Positions 46,287 to 57,979 are shown, counted from the first letter of the stretch. The stretch is DNA of 64,000 nucleotides from Trichopria drosophilae (GCA_030407085.1 CM059587.1:69533001-69597000), one strand, 5' to 3'. The notes: generated by a model not told the origin, from the letters alone. Numbers and translations are program-made.

Positions 46287-46509
46287 GTAAAAGAGGTAAT
46301 TCGCTCCAGCCAATTATTATTTATCTTAAATCTTATGTTTTTGTGTCGGTCTGTGTCGTGTCTTGATGTTTATTTTAATGAGTTTAATGTAATTACCATG
46401 GATTTCGATCGTGCATTTATTTGTGTTCATTGTCGATATTACCCTCCAGATAAGAAAGTCCAGGAACCCGATGAATTTTTCTGTTTGTGTCTCGCATGTT
46501 AGCAGGGTG

Positions 46510-49500
46510 TTAATAATATAAGGGTAGTTTAGACATTCAATTAAGATATTGAATAGTTGTCTTATATGATAAATAGCTAATGATTTCACTTTGAGGGTTA
46601 CTTAAACTTAAGGTTACAATCAGACATCAACACCAACAATCGTATCTTAAAAACGTGGCATATAAAGCTCGACAAATATGGACTAAAACGATGCATTCAT
46701 GTTAACAGAAACGTGATACATATTTTATCGATAGTATAAATTAAATGCTAATGAGAGACATTTTCCGTACAAGACTGAAAACTTCCTGCATTCTTAATAT
46801 ATGGAATTTTTCGTTAACATCACAAAATGGAAAATTTCCCATTGAACGATTAGCATTATTCCAACATAAATTGTGAAAGATAATTCAATATATACATTTC
46901 AAACTCATAATCATTTTTCACGAATTTATTAATATATATGGCTTAGAACCAAAAGAAATGTCGTGCAGTTTCTGTCAAATTTCGATTTGAGAAAAAACTG
47001 TTCAAATTATAGGGCCATATCACTTATATAAGACTTGATATCCCGTGTTTCTCTTGAAAACATTTAATTGAGTTCAATTTAATCATGTGAGCCCTTGAAA
47101 AATGGGCTGCGCAACTTTGTGAATTTGTGAGTCATCTAATGTTCGTTGAAGAATAACAGGTGTCTCCTAACTACCCTTTCAATTCAATTACTTCATTTAA
47201 ACCCGTATTTATTTGTAATTAAATAATTGGCGATTTCCCTTTAAATAAACAATGTTGATGAAAATATTCCACATATAGATTGGAAAATCGCCATACACCC
47301 ATTAAACTAGAGACTTACAGGAAATTCACCATTCGCTTTGCAGCGGTTTCCCAAAACTACAGGCAATCAACAACACAAAGTTACTACAAAACGTTTCTGT
47401 GACGTAATTGTATATCTCTCCCTCTACCAACTGTTTTATAGGCTCATTTATAGTTCTTTAGCTCAGCACTATCAAAAGGTAGGTTTTCTTAACGCGTTGC
47501 AACTCTCATGGCATTCATTATATTAATACGATGGGCACGGGCATTGATCACTAGAGCCTGAAGGTTTCGCTCTGGGCACGAAATCGAATTTTCAAAATAG
47601 ATTTTCAATTAGATTATACACGGTAAGAAAGCACTGCTGTAATTTTTGCGGATGCCTTCTCCTCCTCAGGAGCCTAGAACACTGCAGATATTGCAGCAGT
47701 AGACTACAAAAGATTCACCCGCGTGTCAACGCTTGTTACAAAAACCATTTTTCCGGGGTTTATGTATACAATACGAGACAATCTTGTAATAACTATATAT
47801 CTTTTTTCTTATTCACAAAGTAGACGCCTATCTGTACAAAGTCACGAAATAAAACTGTTACGGATATCCTCAAATTTTAGCATATAATTAAGTTTACTCG
47901 AAGCGCAAAGATCCGCAAATATCTCTAAATTGAGTAAGTTATTCAATTATTACAAGTTTGTCACGTATTTAACATAAATCTGGAAAAAAATTGTTATTAC
48001 AAGAAGCTCTAGAATGGTAGGTTCTTTCACTAAATCTCCTCTCTAGCCTTTAACAGTTTATACCTGCAATTATTGCACGGTACTCACAAACTACAGGAGT
48101 GCCTAGTAGCAAATGCCCAACTTTTGCTCTTCTTGTGGGGAATTTCATTGCAAAGATTCAGCATACGTCTAACAGTAGCAGTCGTGGGTATTTATTAGGC
48201 AGATTCTGACAGATACATATTCATAAAAAAAGAAGACTCTTGATCAATCATGATTCCAGTTAATGGAAAATGTCAATCACAGTATTTATTTTTCTCATTG
48301 TTTACCTCTGAAAATCGGCTTAATGGAGATGTCTCGAAGGTATACATATACATCAAGTTTCATACTTTTATGTATGTAATAACATTGCAGCATTATTATT
48401 AACGACGTTCTTATCTTGTTGTTGTCAATAACATAAACCAATGAAGTAATAAAAACGAAAGAACTGAGAACAGATAATACTGTAAGAGTGTACAACATAT
48501 AAAATTGTATTTACATCAAAATTATTAGTACAAACGATATTTTAAATTCGTGGTATTTCTGAAACGTTTGAATGATGAGACATTCGAGATGCATATTAAT
48601 GTCTGCGCGGCAAAGTAAAATATTTAGCACACTTTTGTTAACAGTTAACAGTTATTCTTAACAGAATACTTCACACGATTTTGGTGTTTTGTCTTTTTAT
48701 TCCGTATTTTAGAGTAGCAAGACGTTAGCGTATAAATTGTGTAAAGTCTTTTAAAATAAGTAGGTCTATTTTAAATGTTCTTAACCTCATAAAATTACTT
48801 GTTACTTGATTCTTTCTAACGCTAACTGTCCATAACCAAAATATTTATGAATGATCTCTGGTTACATATAATGTTTTATAATTAGTGTATAGAATATTTG
48901 TGGTTAATATAAGATTAATAAACATGCTAGCGAATAGTTTATGAATGTAAGTATTATTTGTAGCAACATCGTTCATAATATTCTAAAATGTATAATGCTG
49001 TCACATGATGAAGAGAAACATCATCCTCACATTTAACGAAAGTAAGTTAAGGAATCATATGAATCCTTTCCTCCTCACCATCTTCAAAGTATTGTAACCA
49101 AGAAAGTCTAAATAGTTGTTCCCCAAAAAATTATCATTGAATATCCGAGAGTGCTTGGAGAGCTATGTATCCATTTTGTTTAAAGTCATTGAGTATTAAA
49201 CTATATATAATTATTCAAATCGTAGCACCAATTTTAATTGGTATATTATTATGTAATCGATTATTTTTATACTATATTTAAAATTGGTTTATATAGCTAC
49301 CAACTACAAAATAACGCTATCCTCATTCAATTTGATTAATAATTTTGCCTTCCTTTGATATAGGCCTTACATGGAATTTTAAACTGTAAACTCAATTTAA
49401 AAGGCAGTTATTTTCGCATTATACTTATTTCTATCAATCCGGTTGTAACGGCCGTAGTTAAGTACTGGTCGCCCATAAACATCAGTGATCGTATAAACTG

Positions 49501-50600
49501 CCAGTACCGGTTTAGTACTTTATCAGTAGTATAAGGACTACTGAATCGTCTTCAAAAACAGCAATGAAACTCATTACACGGTCGCCACCTTACCGGTGCT
49601 TTACTCCCGCAGAGCAAAAAAATATCCAACTGCCATTGTTTACTGCGTTCATAAAAAGAACACATTCTTCAAATCAAAAAGTTTAGTAATAGGCTATTTA
49701 ACTTGTTTTATTTATTTCAGTTTATCATCTTTTATTCACTCAATAGGGAATTCTGACAATTATGCTAATGATGTAATATAATGCAATCTTTGGATAGCTT
49801 TCTTCAAGAACGAACGACAAATTAATATTTTACACTAAGAAGTCTATACTTCACTGGAATGTTCGCCAGGCGAACGTAAGGTTAATAAGACGAGCCGCGT
49901 TTTATTCGCTGTTACGTTTTAATTTACAATTTAATCTCGGCTCACGATGCACAAGGGTCCACTTGAAAGATTAATGTAAGACCACGATCTCTGGAGTAGC
50001 GTATCATGGTGTTTCGTTTCGGTCGTTATTCCAAAGATGAAAATCAAAGCGCTTCTACGACGTGATTTCCTTGTCGATTTTTAGTTTGCCCAAGATGTCT
50101 GGGCAGTACTACGATTAATTATGCACCACTCGGAGTATCCACAAAGTAGAGCTTGCGGTTTCGCTGGTTTTCCCTTTTTTCCGTAATAAAGGTCGTTAGT
50201 GTTGGTGAATTCCGTTGCACGTTTTAGTTCGTGATTATGAAAATCCTGCTGCTTAACATTATAGTCTTAATTATAATTAACATGCTTCTTAAAGATATAC
50301 TCATGATATTTTCGCGGTGAGGCTTTTAACGATATGAAGGGACATTATACCTAAAGAAGGTATTAAATACGAAATAAGCAAATTCGGGTAATTAGGTATA
50401 TATATTTCTATGTATAATTCTCTAATTGTGTACGGACTCGACATGGTTATCTGTTTCCTCCGAATACGTGTATTATAACGCTATTGATAGCTAATACTTA
50501 TTGCAATTATGATTAGAATGTTTCTATTACGGATCTCTAAACATTTTTATTTTCACTAGCTTACGTTTTTGTAAACATTTTATATTTCTAATAAGCGACA
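46510..50600. other. 4-kb unassigned AT-rich tract
   Basis: No gene or element was recognised. At 49455-49540 the words AGTACTGGTCG and CCAGTACCGGTTTAGTACT form a loose inverted motif. 49890-50200 is slightly GC-richer. Confidence 0.3.
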
Positions 50601-50605
50601 GGAAT

Positions 50606-50672
50606 AGCGCTGTGGTCGACCGGACGCGTAGTCGCTTTTTCAAACAGTCTGGTTGGGATCCATACTTCGAAG
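50606..50672 (+). repeat. tRNA-like SINE head
   Basis: TAGCGCTGTGGTCGACC (A-box-like), GACGCGTAGTCGC, CAAACAGTCTGG and GGTTGGGATCC (B-box-like) follow in tRNA order. The B box departs from consensus. Confidence 0.3.
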
Positions 50673-50699
50673 GTGACTGTTGAAAAATGAGTGCTGTGA

Positions 50700-51530
50700 C
50701 CGCTACGACGCGACACAGAGAGCGCGCCGATTCCTGAGCGAGAGACTCAGCTATTTTACCCACTGAGGTTATCTTCTAATGGTAAAGTAGTATGGAGACT
50801 TTATCGGTCTGGGTATTCCATAGTTTCCCCAGATCCTCGTGCAAACGCGATACAGAGGCGTCAAGATGCTCTGCGGAGGGTAGTGTAGAGGGGGGGGGGG
50901 GGCCGGATCTAAAGCGTCGGCCGGGGGAGTGGAGGGGGGATTATGCTTTATACTGCCAGCAGTATTGTATTGTAATGCCTTCGATTATCTGTCTGTCTGT
51001 CCTATCCACCCGAAAGCTGACCCGCGGATAGACTAAAAGTTGTAAAGTTGGGGCAAATTCTTTTCCTTTATCCTTTTAATATCCTCCTTTTACATATAAT
51101 TAATTTGCAGTTCATACCGGAAACACGTACTCGTAAAGGTGCATCGCACTCGCGATACCAAAACATTTCTGCAATCTTATTACATCTATTTTTGTACGAC
51201 ACTACTAACGGCATTGGTAATCAGCATTCAACAAAATTACTCTTATGGAACACTCCTAACTAGGTTCCAACCGCCGCGGTTATTGTGCAATAACGCAGAG
51301 TTGCATTAATGTGTCTGCTACATGAAGCTACCTACTTTTTATTAAAAAACATATTTCTAAAATGGGTAACTTGAAAATAAATCCCAGAAGGACAGCGTGT
51401 ACTATCGGTTGGAGAATGCAATTCTTAGGAATTATAACATTAATAAGTTAGGATTCAGTTCGATTTCATGCGCACTAGTATTGAAAGCAGAAAACTAATT
51501 ACACACATTTGTTAGAACACATTACTATTA
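50700..51530. other. GC-rich patch with G13 run, otherwise unassigned
   Basis: 50700-50940 is GC-rich and contains a G13 run (50890-50902). Frames are open on both strands, with no domain. Confidence 0.3.
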
Positions 51531-51533
51531 CGG

Positions 51534-51759
51534 ATGCAGGTCGAAAAACCGATAAATCAAAAAGCCGACAGGTAAAATAAAATCGTAAAGCCGACAGTCA
51601 ACAAGCCGACACAGAGTCAAGAAATAGACATATCGACCAGTGGGCCATCATTTTTTGAAGTGTCAGTATTTTGACTGTCGGCTTTTCGATTGACGGTTTT
51701 TTGACTGTCGGTTTTTTTACGTGTCGGATTTTTGATTTGTTGGTTTTCCGACCCGCGCC
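51534..51759. mobile_element. short foldback MITE with GCCGACA words
   Basis: The left half has CAGGTCGAAAAACCGA, AAATCAAAAAGCCGACAG and AAAGCCGACAGTCAA. The right half carries the complements GACTGTCGGCTTTT, GACTGTCGGTTTTTTT and TTGGTTTTCCGACC. The word GCCGACA or TGTCGG(C/T) occurs at least seven times. It is a 226-bp imperfect palindrome with no coding capacity. Confidence 0.55.
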
Positions 51760-52022
51760 CACGATTACAATTTTTTTGTATTATTTTTTCACTGCGAAAG
51801 TTAGAATGGAATAATTCTGATGTTTATTCCACTAGGCTAATCTGGCATTGCTACGTCCAAAAATGGTGCTCAAAAGTTGAGACACCAAGTTCAGTCGCTC
51901 GAAAGGTTGACCGTTCTGAGGGAACGATCTGGGGTTCGTAGAATGAATGGAGGCTTCTGAGGTAGGAAGAACATGAAATTAATGTACAAATAATTTTGTT
52001 AAAAAAAGATTTATTTATAACT

Positions 52023-52256
52023 TCATTTTTCCTGGTATTTGTTGAGAGATGATTTATTTTTATTTTCGATAGGTGGGGAGGATTCAATAGGCGAATCGGA
52101 AGGAGGAGAAAGAGTTGCTGCGGGACGTGGGACCGTTAGAAAATGACAGACTTGAGCTAGTTGATCTAAGTTAACCGGTTTGGTCGAAAGCTGATGGTTA
52201 AGAGACCTCCGGTAGCTGGCGCTTTCTTGTCGACGCCGCCGGTTGAGCACCCGGTA
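52023..52256 (-). CDS. possible minus-strand exon, unknown protein
   Basis: A good acceptor (TTTGTTTAATTTTACAG) lies on minus just before 52256. An open frame of 77 codons follows to a TGA. The peptide has a basic start (YRVLNRRRRQ), then VNLDQLAQVCHFL and a Pro/Ser-rich tail (PPSDSPIESSPPIE). No domain is recognised. It would have to be joined to an upstream exon; the frame at 52464-52760 is one candidate but has no clear donor. Confidence 0.25.
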   Translation of the reverse strand, partial: YRVLNRRRRQESASYRRSLNHQLSTKPVNLDQLAQVCHFLTVPRPAATLSPPSDSPIESSPPIENKNKSSLNKYQEK

Positions 52257-52463
52257 CTGTAAAATTAAACAAAAGAGGCTTTAATATTTATTATGAGTTA
52301 TTCAGCTGAACAGCGAAAACCCGAGAACAGTACACCGTGGTCAACAACCACCATCCACCGCTCGGATGCTCATGCTCCTGTCGATCCTATTTCGCAAGAG
52401 GAACAAGAGGAAGATATTTAGAATTTTACTTAATTTTCTGCTTCTGGTGTGGTGCTGATATCT

Positions 52464-52760
52464 CTATCGCTGGGTTGGATGTAGTCTGACTAGATCTGGC
52501 TGGATCTGAATTGGTTGGATGCGTCCTGAGTTGGTCTGGCTTTGGTTGGGCTGAAGCCGGCCTAGCTGCAGAGACTGATTTCCAAATTCATACTGAGATT
52601 CAGGTTCTTCTTCAAATGAATTTTTGTGGGCCGGTCGCCACGATTTATAGGATTTTCGTCTTACTCGTTGTTTGATAACGTCGTAAGGGTAATGGTTAGA
52701 TAAATGAAAGGAAATTTGACGATATTTTAGACGCGTTTTTTCAAAAAATGTTAAAAACAT
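52464..52760 (-). CDS. possible minus-strand ORF, Gln/Asn/Pro-rich C-terminus
   Basis: A 98-codon frame starts at an ATG (MFLTFFEKTRLKYR). The first half is basic (IKQRVRRKSYKSWR). The C-terminal third is Gln/Pro-rich and derives from a short degenerate DNA repeat (TTGGTTGG-like words at 52500-52560). There is no recognised family. It could be a retroelement gag remnant or a chance frame. Confidence 0.2.
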   Translation of the reverse strand: MFLTFFEKTRLKYRQISFHLSNHYPYDVIKQRVRRKSYKSWRPAHKNSFEEEPESQYEFGNQSLQLGRLQPNQSQTNSGRIQPIQIQPDLVRLHPTQR

Positions 52761-52769
52761 TGAACCGTT

Positions 52770-53695
52770 GCAAAAATGATTTTTGCAATGAGTACATTTT
52801 TTTAAAAGTTGTTTTTCAACATGATCGAATTTGTAGCATGTTTAGAAGTTGAATGATTTTGTAAAATCGGTTTTAATATTAATAATAGATAAGCAATTGA
52901 AATATTGGTTTAATAAATATGTAGATCATGAATTATTGATGAACATTAGTATTTACGTAATTTACGTTGCACAAAACTAAGTTTTTCATCATATATTTAA
53001 GTAAATTAACAAAAAACAATTCGACAAGATTTGATCTTCTGAATTAATATTATTTTACAATTTAACCTACGTGATTTTAGAATAGAACAAACATTAAAAA
53101 GTATCGCTTTATCTCGCTAAATTATATATTCATTATATCTTATATAAGAAAAAGAGAATTGTTGGCAACATGGCCTGATAATTTGGCAACCCATGGTTGT
53201 TATTAATGCATGCAGAATTTGTTCATTAAGCGTTGCAATTGCTTTGTGCTAAGTAATATTACTTTATTATTTTCACAGGTTTTTCTTGATAATTCCAGAG
53301 AATTTTTAATGCCAAAATTTCGAGAAAATGATTATGATTGATAATATTTTGTTTCACTATTTATTTACCTATTATTTTATACAAAACTGGAAAGAATTGA
53401 AATAGCTTGAACGTGGCTTGAGTAGTTGAATGTGAATACGTATGAGTATATAGGTCAATCATGGAAAATATTTTATTTATTTATAAAATATCATGTAGAT
53501 TGCTGAATATGACATCTGCATTACTTTAAGCTGTTAGTAAAAGTTTAAATTGTTTACTTATTAATTTATTTCATTTATTTATTTATTAAATTCGCATAGT
53601 GAATTATGATTTTAACATATTTTGTTTATACCATAATGTGCAGAAAATTGTGTTGAATCACGGTATGATGTACAATGATATAAATTATATCCGTA
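52770..53695. other. unassigned AT-rich DNA
   Basis: No gene or repeat is seen upstream of the retrotransposon. Confidence 0.3.
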
Positions 53696-53723
53696 GCCTG
53701 GTTCTCATGATTACAGTGTAGTT
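53696..53723 (+). repeat. left inverted terminal repeat of DIRS element
   Basis: The 28 bp beginning GCCTGGTTCTCATGATTAC are inverted at 57952-57979 with two mismatches. Confidence 0.65.
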
Positions 53724-53890
53724 AACCGCGTTGACTACCAATTCAATCACTATATTTGGAGTTCAAAACTAAACAGCTAAGCATCAACCTCTCTGACATT
53801 CACCTCATCTGTCATTACCGTTTTTTTGTGCCAGTCACGTAATTATATTTGGGGTTAATTTTGTTATATTTTATAATAAATAATTTATAA

Positions 53891-55139
53891 ATGGGACATT
53901 CAAAGAAGAAGAAGCGTGAAAAAGAGGATAATATAATGGAGGAGCTTTTAAAGAGGATTAAATCAATCGAGAAACGTTTAGATTCCGAAGATAATTCTCG
54001 ATCCGTGCATCAGAATTTGGAACCAAAGGACACCAATTCTCAAATATCGCAAGATCATGGCGAATCAGCATCCAATTTTATGTATCCGACTAGTAAGTAC
54101 ATATACATACAATGTTTATTGTCCACCGAGCTCACATGAGGGGTGAGACATATAGCCATCTACCACATACAATTTATTTTACTTCGTAGACGAAAACAGT
54201 ATTTTGGAAAGTACAAAAGGTTCAGAGGAATCTAATAACCATACACCTACGTCACTTAACCTACAAAAAATTGATGACGGTTGCGAATCACAGCCTACTT
54301 TGGCAAAGTCAATTTCCACAGCACTCGATGATTTGGAACCATTAAACTGCGACTCAAATTAGACTAAACATAAAAATGATTTGCCCGCAATATCTATCAA
54401 CCTCAAAAATGAAAGAAGAGCAATTTCATCCGGATATTGCTTCGTGATGGAACTATTGGAAAAAATCTGGCCTTGACAAATCGATTAAAGACGACCTTTT
54501 TAAGAAATACCCAAAAATTTCAAACTGTCCTACGGATGCACCGGAACTAAATCCGGAAATGATACCTTCTCTTACAGAATCTGCTATTAAACGTGATAAG
54601 CACTTTATGCACACCCAAAATTTGTCAGGATTGGGTCTCGTTTGCTTAGGAACAGCACTTCTTCATGATGATGTAGAGCCTGTTAGTCGATTACAGCTTA
54701 TTGAGATGTTATGCGATTGCGGGAAAACATTAACAGAAATATAGTTTTTAGAAGCTAAAGCTCGTAAAGCATTTATTGAACCAGGAATAAATAAGCAAGT
54801 TAAAGCGGTGTTAGACAAAACCGATTCAAGTTCGCTTCTTTTTGGAGACAATCTTTCCGACAAAATTAAAGAAGCAAAAATGATTGAACGAATTAGTAAA
54901 GATTTGAAACCTTCTTTCCCACAACCGAAAAAACCAATGAAAAATAACAATTCGGTAAACTGGAAAAGCCCGTCAGTGAATACAAACAAGCAAGTACTGA
55001 CGGGACACAAATATCGGACTTCAGTGAATACGTCTTACGTTCGGAAGGTCCAACAGAATTGTAAAATCACAAGAGATTTCTCGATCTCACCCTCCACATC
55101 TATCAAACAATCGACAGACGTAATAACACAACAGAGGTA
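53891..55139 (+). pseudogene. DIRS gag-like gene, broken, with probable intron
   Basis: The ATG at 53891 opens a Lys/Glu-rich start (MGHSKKKKREKEDN, coiled-coil-like EELLKRIKSIEKRL). At 54093 a GTAAGT donor and at 54189 a TTCGTAG acceptor bound a 97-bp AT-rich intron. Joining the sides keeps the frame open to a stop at 54360-54362, whereas reading through ends at 54139. Farther on, in another frame, come LFKKYPKISNC, LNPEMIPSL and LGLVCLGTALL, typical of DIRS gag, then an in-frame TAG near 54742. A Lys/Pro-rich tail follows (PQPKKPMKNN). Gag packages the element RNA. At least one frameshift (between 54362 and about 54460) and two stops inactivate it. Confidence 0.7.
54093..54189 (+). other. 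probable spliceosomal intron in gag
   Basis: The 5' site is A|GTAAGTAC and the 3' site TTTTACTTCGTAG|A, after a T-rich tract. Removing the 97 bp restores the frame. Introns are known in some DIRS-like elements. Splicing here is inferred from sequence only. Confidence 0.5.
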
Positions 55140-55202
55140 AAAATTGCAGGACGATTAGCAATTTTTTTTGACAATTGGGCTAATATCACAAACGACAATT
55201 TT

Positions 55203-55831
55203 GTGTTAGAATGCATTCGTGGTGTAAAAATTCGTTTCTCAACACTACCTTATCAAAATTTCACACAGAAGACTTCTTTCAATTCAGGAACAGAAAAGAA
55301 TGCGATAAAAATCGAGATTGGCAATTTATTGATAAAAGGAGCTATAAATTTGTGCACACATACTGATGATCAGTATATTTCTCCTTATTTTCTTGTTCCA
55401 AAGTCCGATGGGAAGATCTCAGAACAGCTCAAAACTTAGTCAGTAAGGATTACTATATGTGCAAAATCGATATAAAAGATGCATTTTTCTTGGTTAACAT
55501 AAATAGTAACTATCGTAAATATTTACGTTTTAAATTTCTAAATAATTTGTATAAATTTACTTGTCTTCCTTTTGGCTTATATGTTAGTCCTTACATATTT
55601 ACAAAAATCATTAAACCAATCGTTACTTGGTTAAGATCACGAGGTTATTTGTCTGTTGCGTATCTCGAGGATTTTTTATGCATCGGGAAAGATTTTGAAT
55701 CATGCGAAGAAAACATAAATACTACAATATCGTTGCTGAGATATTTAGGATTTGTTATAAATTTTAAGAAGTGTAATCTAATTCCGAACAAGATTTGTCA
55801 ATATTTGGGATTTATTATTGATTCTATGTAG
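55203..55831 (+). pseudogene. DIRS reverse transcriptase, broken
   Basis: The first frame (to 55439) gives EIGNLLIKGAINL and ISPYFLVPKSDGKI, the RT entry region. The second (55457-55831) gives KIDIKDAFFLV (motif A), CLPFGLYVSPYIF (motif B), AYLEDFLCIG (motif C) and INFKKCNLIP, QYLGFIID. About 20-25 residues normally between the LVPK and KIDIKDAF regions are missing, and the frame shifts there. Motif C reads YLED where the family has YxDD, with Glu (GAG, 55667-55669) in place of a metal-binding Asp. Together these indicate an inactive enzyme, which in a live element makes cDNA from the RNA genome. Confidence 0.8.
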
Positions 55832-56463
55832 ATGACATTAGAAATTCAAATTGATTAAAAAGAAAAAATGTTAGCATTAATTCATCATTTTTTACATAAA
55901 ATCAGTGCAAGATAAGAGAATTTGCAAAATTTATAGGTAAATTAACATCTGCTTGCCCTGTTGTACCATATGGTGCATTATATTGTAAATCGCTAGAACG
56001 ACTTAAATTTATATCTCTTACTATCAATAACGGAGATTATGACAAAATTTGAACAATTGACAATTCGGTACGACAAGATATTGTCTGGTGGAAAAATAAT
56101 TTACCTCGGTCGAGAAAATCATTGAAAACAATTAATTTTAATTATGAAATTTTTTGTGATGCTTCGAAAAGTGGTTGGGGTGCTGCGTTCAACAAACAAA
56201 CAATTAGCGGTTTTTGGACTACGGAAGAGCAAAAATTGCATATTAATTATCTAGAATTAATTGCCTTACTTTACTTTTTTATCTAAAATTTCCAACTGCA
56301 ATGTTTTATTACGTTCAGATAATACTACTACAGTAGCTTACATTAATAAAATGGGTGGAATACAATTTTTTGGACTTAATCAATTAGCTAGATCATTATG
56401 GCAATGGTGCGAAGAAAGAAATATTTTTGTTTTGCTTCTTATATACCTTCTAAGAAAAATATA
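55832..56463 (+). pseudogene. DIRS RNase H region, broken
   Basis: Across several frames this encodes the thumb region (KFIGKLTSACPVVPYG, LYCKSLERLK) and RNase H: IFCDASKSGWGAAFN (first Asp), INYLELIALL (Glu) and LLRSDNTTTVAYINKMGG (Asp). Multiple stops (for example at 55829, near 55912 and near 56051) and a frameshift near 56270 interrupt it. RNase H removes RNA from the RNA:cDNA hybrid. Confidence 0.75.
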
Positions 56464-56932
56464 GAAGCTGATGAAGCATCACGAAGAAAAAATATTGATA
56501 CTGAATGATCGCTTGCCGATTATGCATTTGCACAGATTAATCGCGAATGGGGTCCATTTGACAGATTTGTTCGCATCAAGAGCTAATACAAAGGTTAAAA
56601 CATTTTGTTCTTGGAAAAGTGATCCTGATGCTCACGTAGTTGACGCATTCACAATCAATTGGAATGAATTTTCATTTTACGCCTTTCCTCCTTTTGCTTT
56701 GATTACAAGGATTCTTTCAAAAATTGAACAAGAAAATGCATCTGGAGTACTTATAGTTCCTTATTGGCCGACCCAACCTTGGTACTCTAAGTTTATAGCC
56801 ATGCTTTCTGATCGTCCACTTATGTTTAAACCGGATTATAAATTATTGTTATCTCCTTGCAGAACAATCTATCACCCTCTTGCTAGTCAACTTTCGTTAG
56901 AAGCAGGGAAATTATCAAAGAAGGCTATTTAG
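56464..56932 (+). pseudogene. DIRS RH-YR connecting region
   Basis: The frame 56471-56932 contains LFASRANTKVKTFCSWKSDPDAHVVDAF, split here for reading as LFASRANTKVKTFCSW and DPDAHVVDAF, then YAFPPFALITRIL, IVPYWPTQPWYSKF and a C-terminal PLASQLSLEAGKLS. This block is conserved after RNase H in DIRS-like elements. Its function is not established to my knowledge. The frame is open over 154 codons. Confidence 0.75.
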
Positions 56933-56937
56933 TTGCA

Positions 56938-57863
56938 GGAGTACCTAAAGAATCGATTGATATAATCATTTCCTCTCTAACAAACAGCACCCATAAACAA
57001 TACAGCGCGCCGATAAGAGAGTGGTGGCTTTATTGTAATGAAAATAATGTCGACCTATATAATGCAACCGAAAATAATATTTTATCCTTTTTAAGTAAAA
57101 AGTTTAAAAATTGGGCATCATATAGCTCGCTGAATACGGCGCGATCAGCTATATCCCTAATTTCGAAATTCAATGTTGGGAGTAGTAATCTCATATTAAG
57201 ATTTTTTAAAGGAATATTTAAACTACGTCCGACGAAATCTAAATATACCAAAATATTGAATACCGAACCTGTTCTAAAATCCCTTGCTACATTGTATTTA
57301 CTAAGTGATCTTTCACTGGAACAACTCACCTATAAATTAGTACTTTTCCTAGCCATTGGTACTGCTCACAGGGTACAAACTCTTTCATTAATAGAAATTG
57401 ATGAAATTAATATTCTAGACACAGGAGTTGAAATTAGAATCAGTAAACCTATGAAGACATCAAAAATTGGATCCACACAACCGCAATTTTATCTACCATT
57501 TTTTAGCGAAAAACCAGAACTCTGTCTAGGGAAAACATTGTATTCTACATGGAGGTTACTAAAGTTTTAAGAAATGACATAAAATCATTAATATTATGTA
57601 TTAAAAAACCGCATCATGCAGCTTCAGCTCAAAGCATTAGTCGATGGATAAAATGTTAATTACACAAGTGTGGTGTGGGGAAAGAATACACAGCCCATAG
57701 TACACGTAATGCGTCATCGCCATCAGCTTCTAAGAAAGGAGTCGATCTTAATTTAATTAAAAGTACAGCGGGCTGGAGCAAGGATCCGTTATTTTTCGCT
57801 AAGTTTTACAATAAATCTATTGTACCAGATAAAGGTGCATTCATTACTGGAGTTTTTCAATAA
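56938..57863 (+). pseudogene. DIRS tyrosine recombinase, broken
   Basis: One frame runs open from about 56938 to 57570. It contains an N-terminal SAM-like core-binding part (THKQYSAPIREWWLYC, ENNILSFLSKKF) and the first catalytic Arg in GTAHRVQTLS (57370-57372). A frameshift near 57550 and a stop (57657-57659) follow. Beyond it, AHSTRNASS gives the H-x-x-R pair (His 57696-57698, Arg 57705-57707) and FAKFYNKSIV the nucleophile Tyr (57807-57809). All R-H-R-Y residues are thus present but not in one frame. The enzyme integrates the circular cDNA by site-specific recombination. Confidence 0.8.
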
Positions 57864-57951
57864 TTGTAATAATTTCAATAAATGTTAATTATAAAAAAAA
57901 AACAAAAAAAAAACACAGAAAGATTATTTACACTTAAAAAGAGCGCTAAAC

Positions 57952-57979
57952 AACTACATTGTAATCATGAGAACGAGGC
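57952..57979 (-). repeat. right inverted terminal repeat of DIRS element
   Basis: This mirrors 53696-53723 (AACTACATTGTAATCATGAG and onward). It lies about 90 bp past the recombinase stop and an A-rich tract at 57893-57914. Confidence 0.65.

Larger units (their letters stand above)
53696..57979 (+). mobile_element. decayed DIRS-type tyrosine-recombinase retrotransposon
   Basis: In order the 4.3-kb element holds gag-like frames, reverse transcriptase, RNase H, the conserved DIRS connecting region and a tyrosine recombinase. There is no LTR integrase or protease. Short inverted terminal repeats (53696-53723 and 57952-57979; 26 of 28 match) favour the DIRS1-like group over the PAT/Ngaro groups, which have split direct repeats. 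DIRS elements integrate through the recombinase without target duplications, and none is visible. Several frameshifts, stops and an RT deletion make it non-functional. I saw no methyltransferase domain. Confidence 0.85.

Noticed and set aside
57030..57329. 99-codon minus-strand frame
   Set aside because: It is the shadow of the tyrosine recombinase frame on plus.
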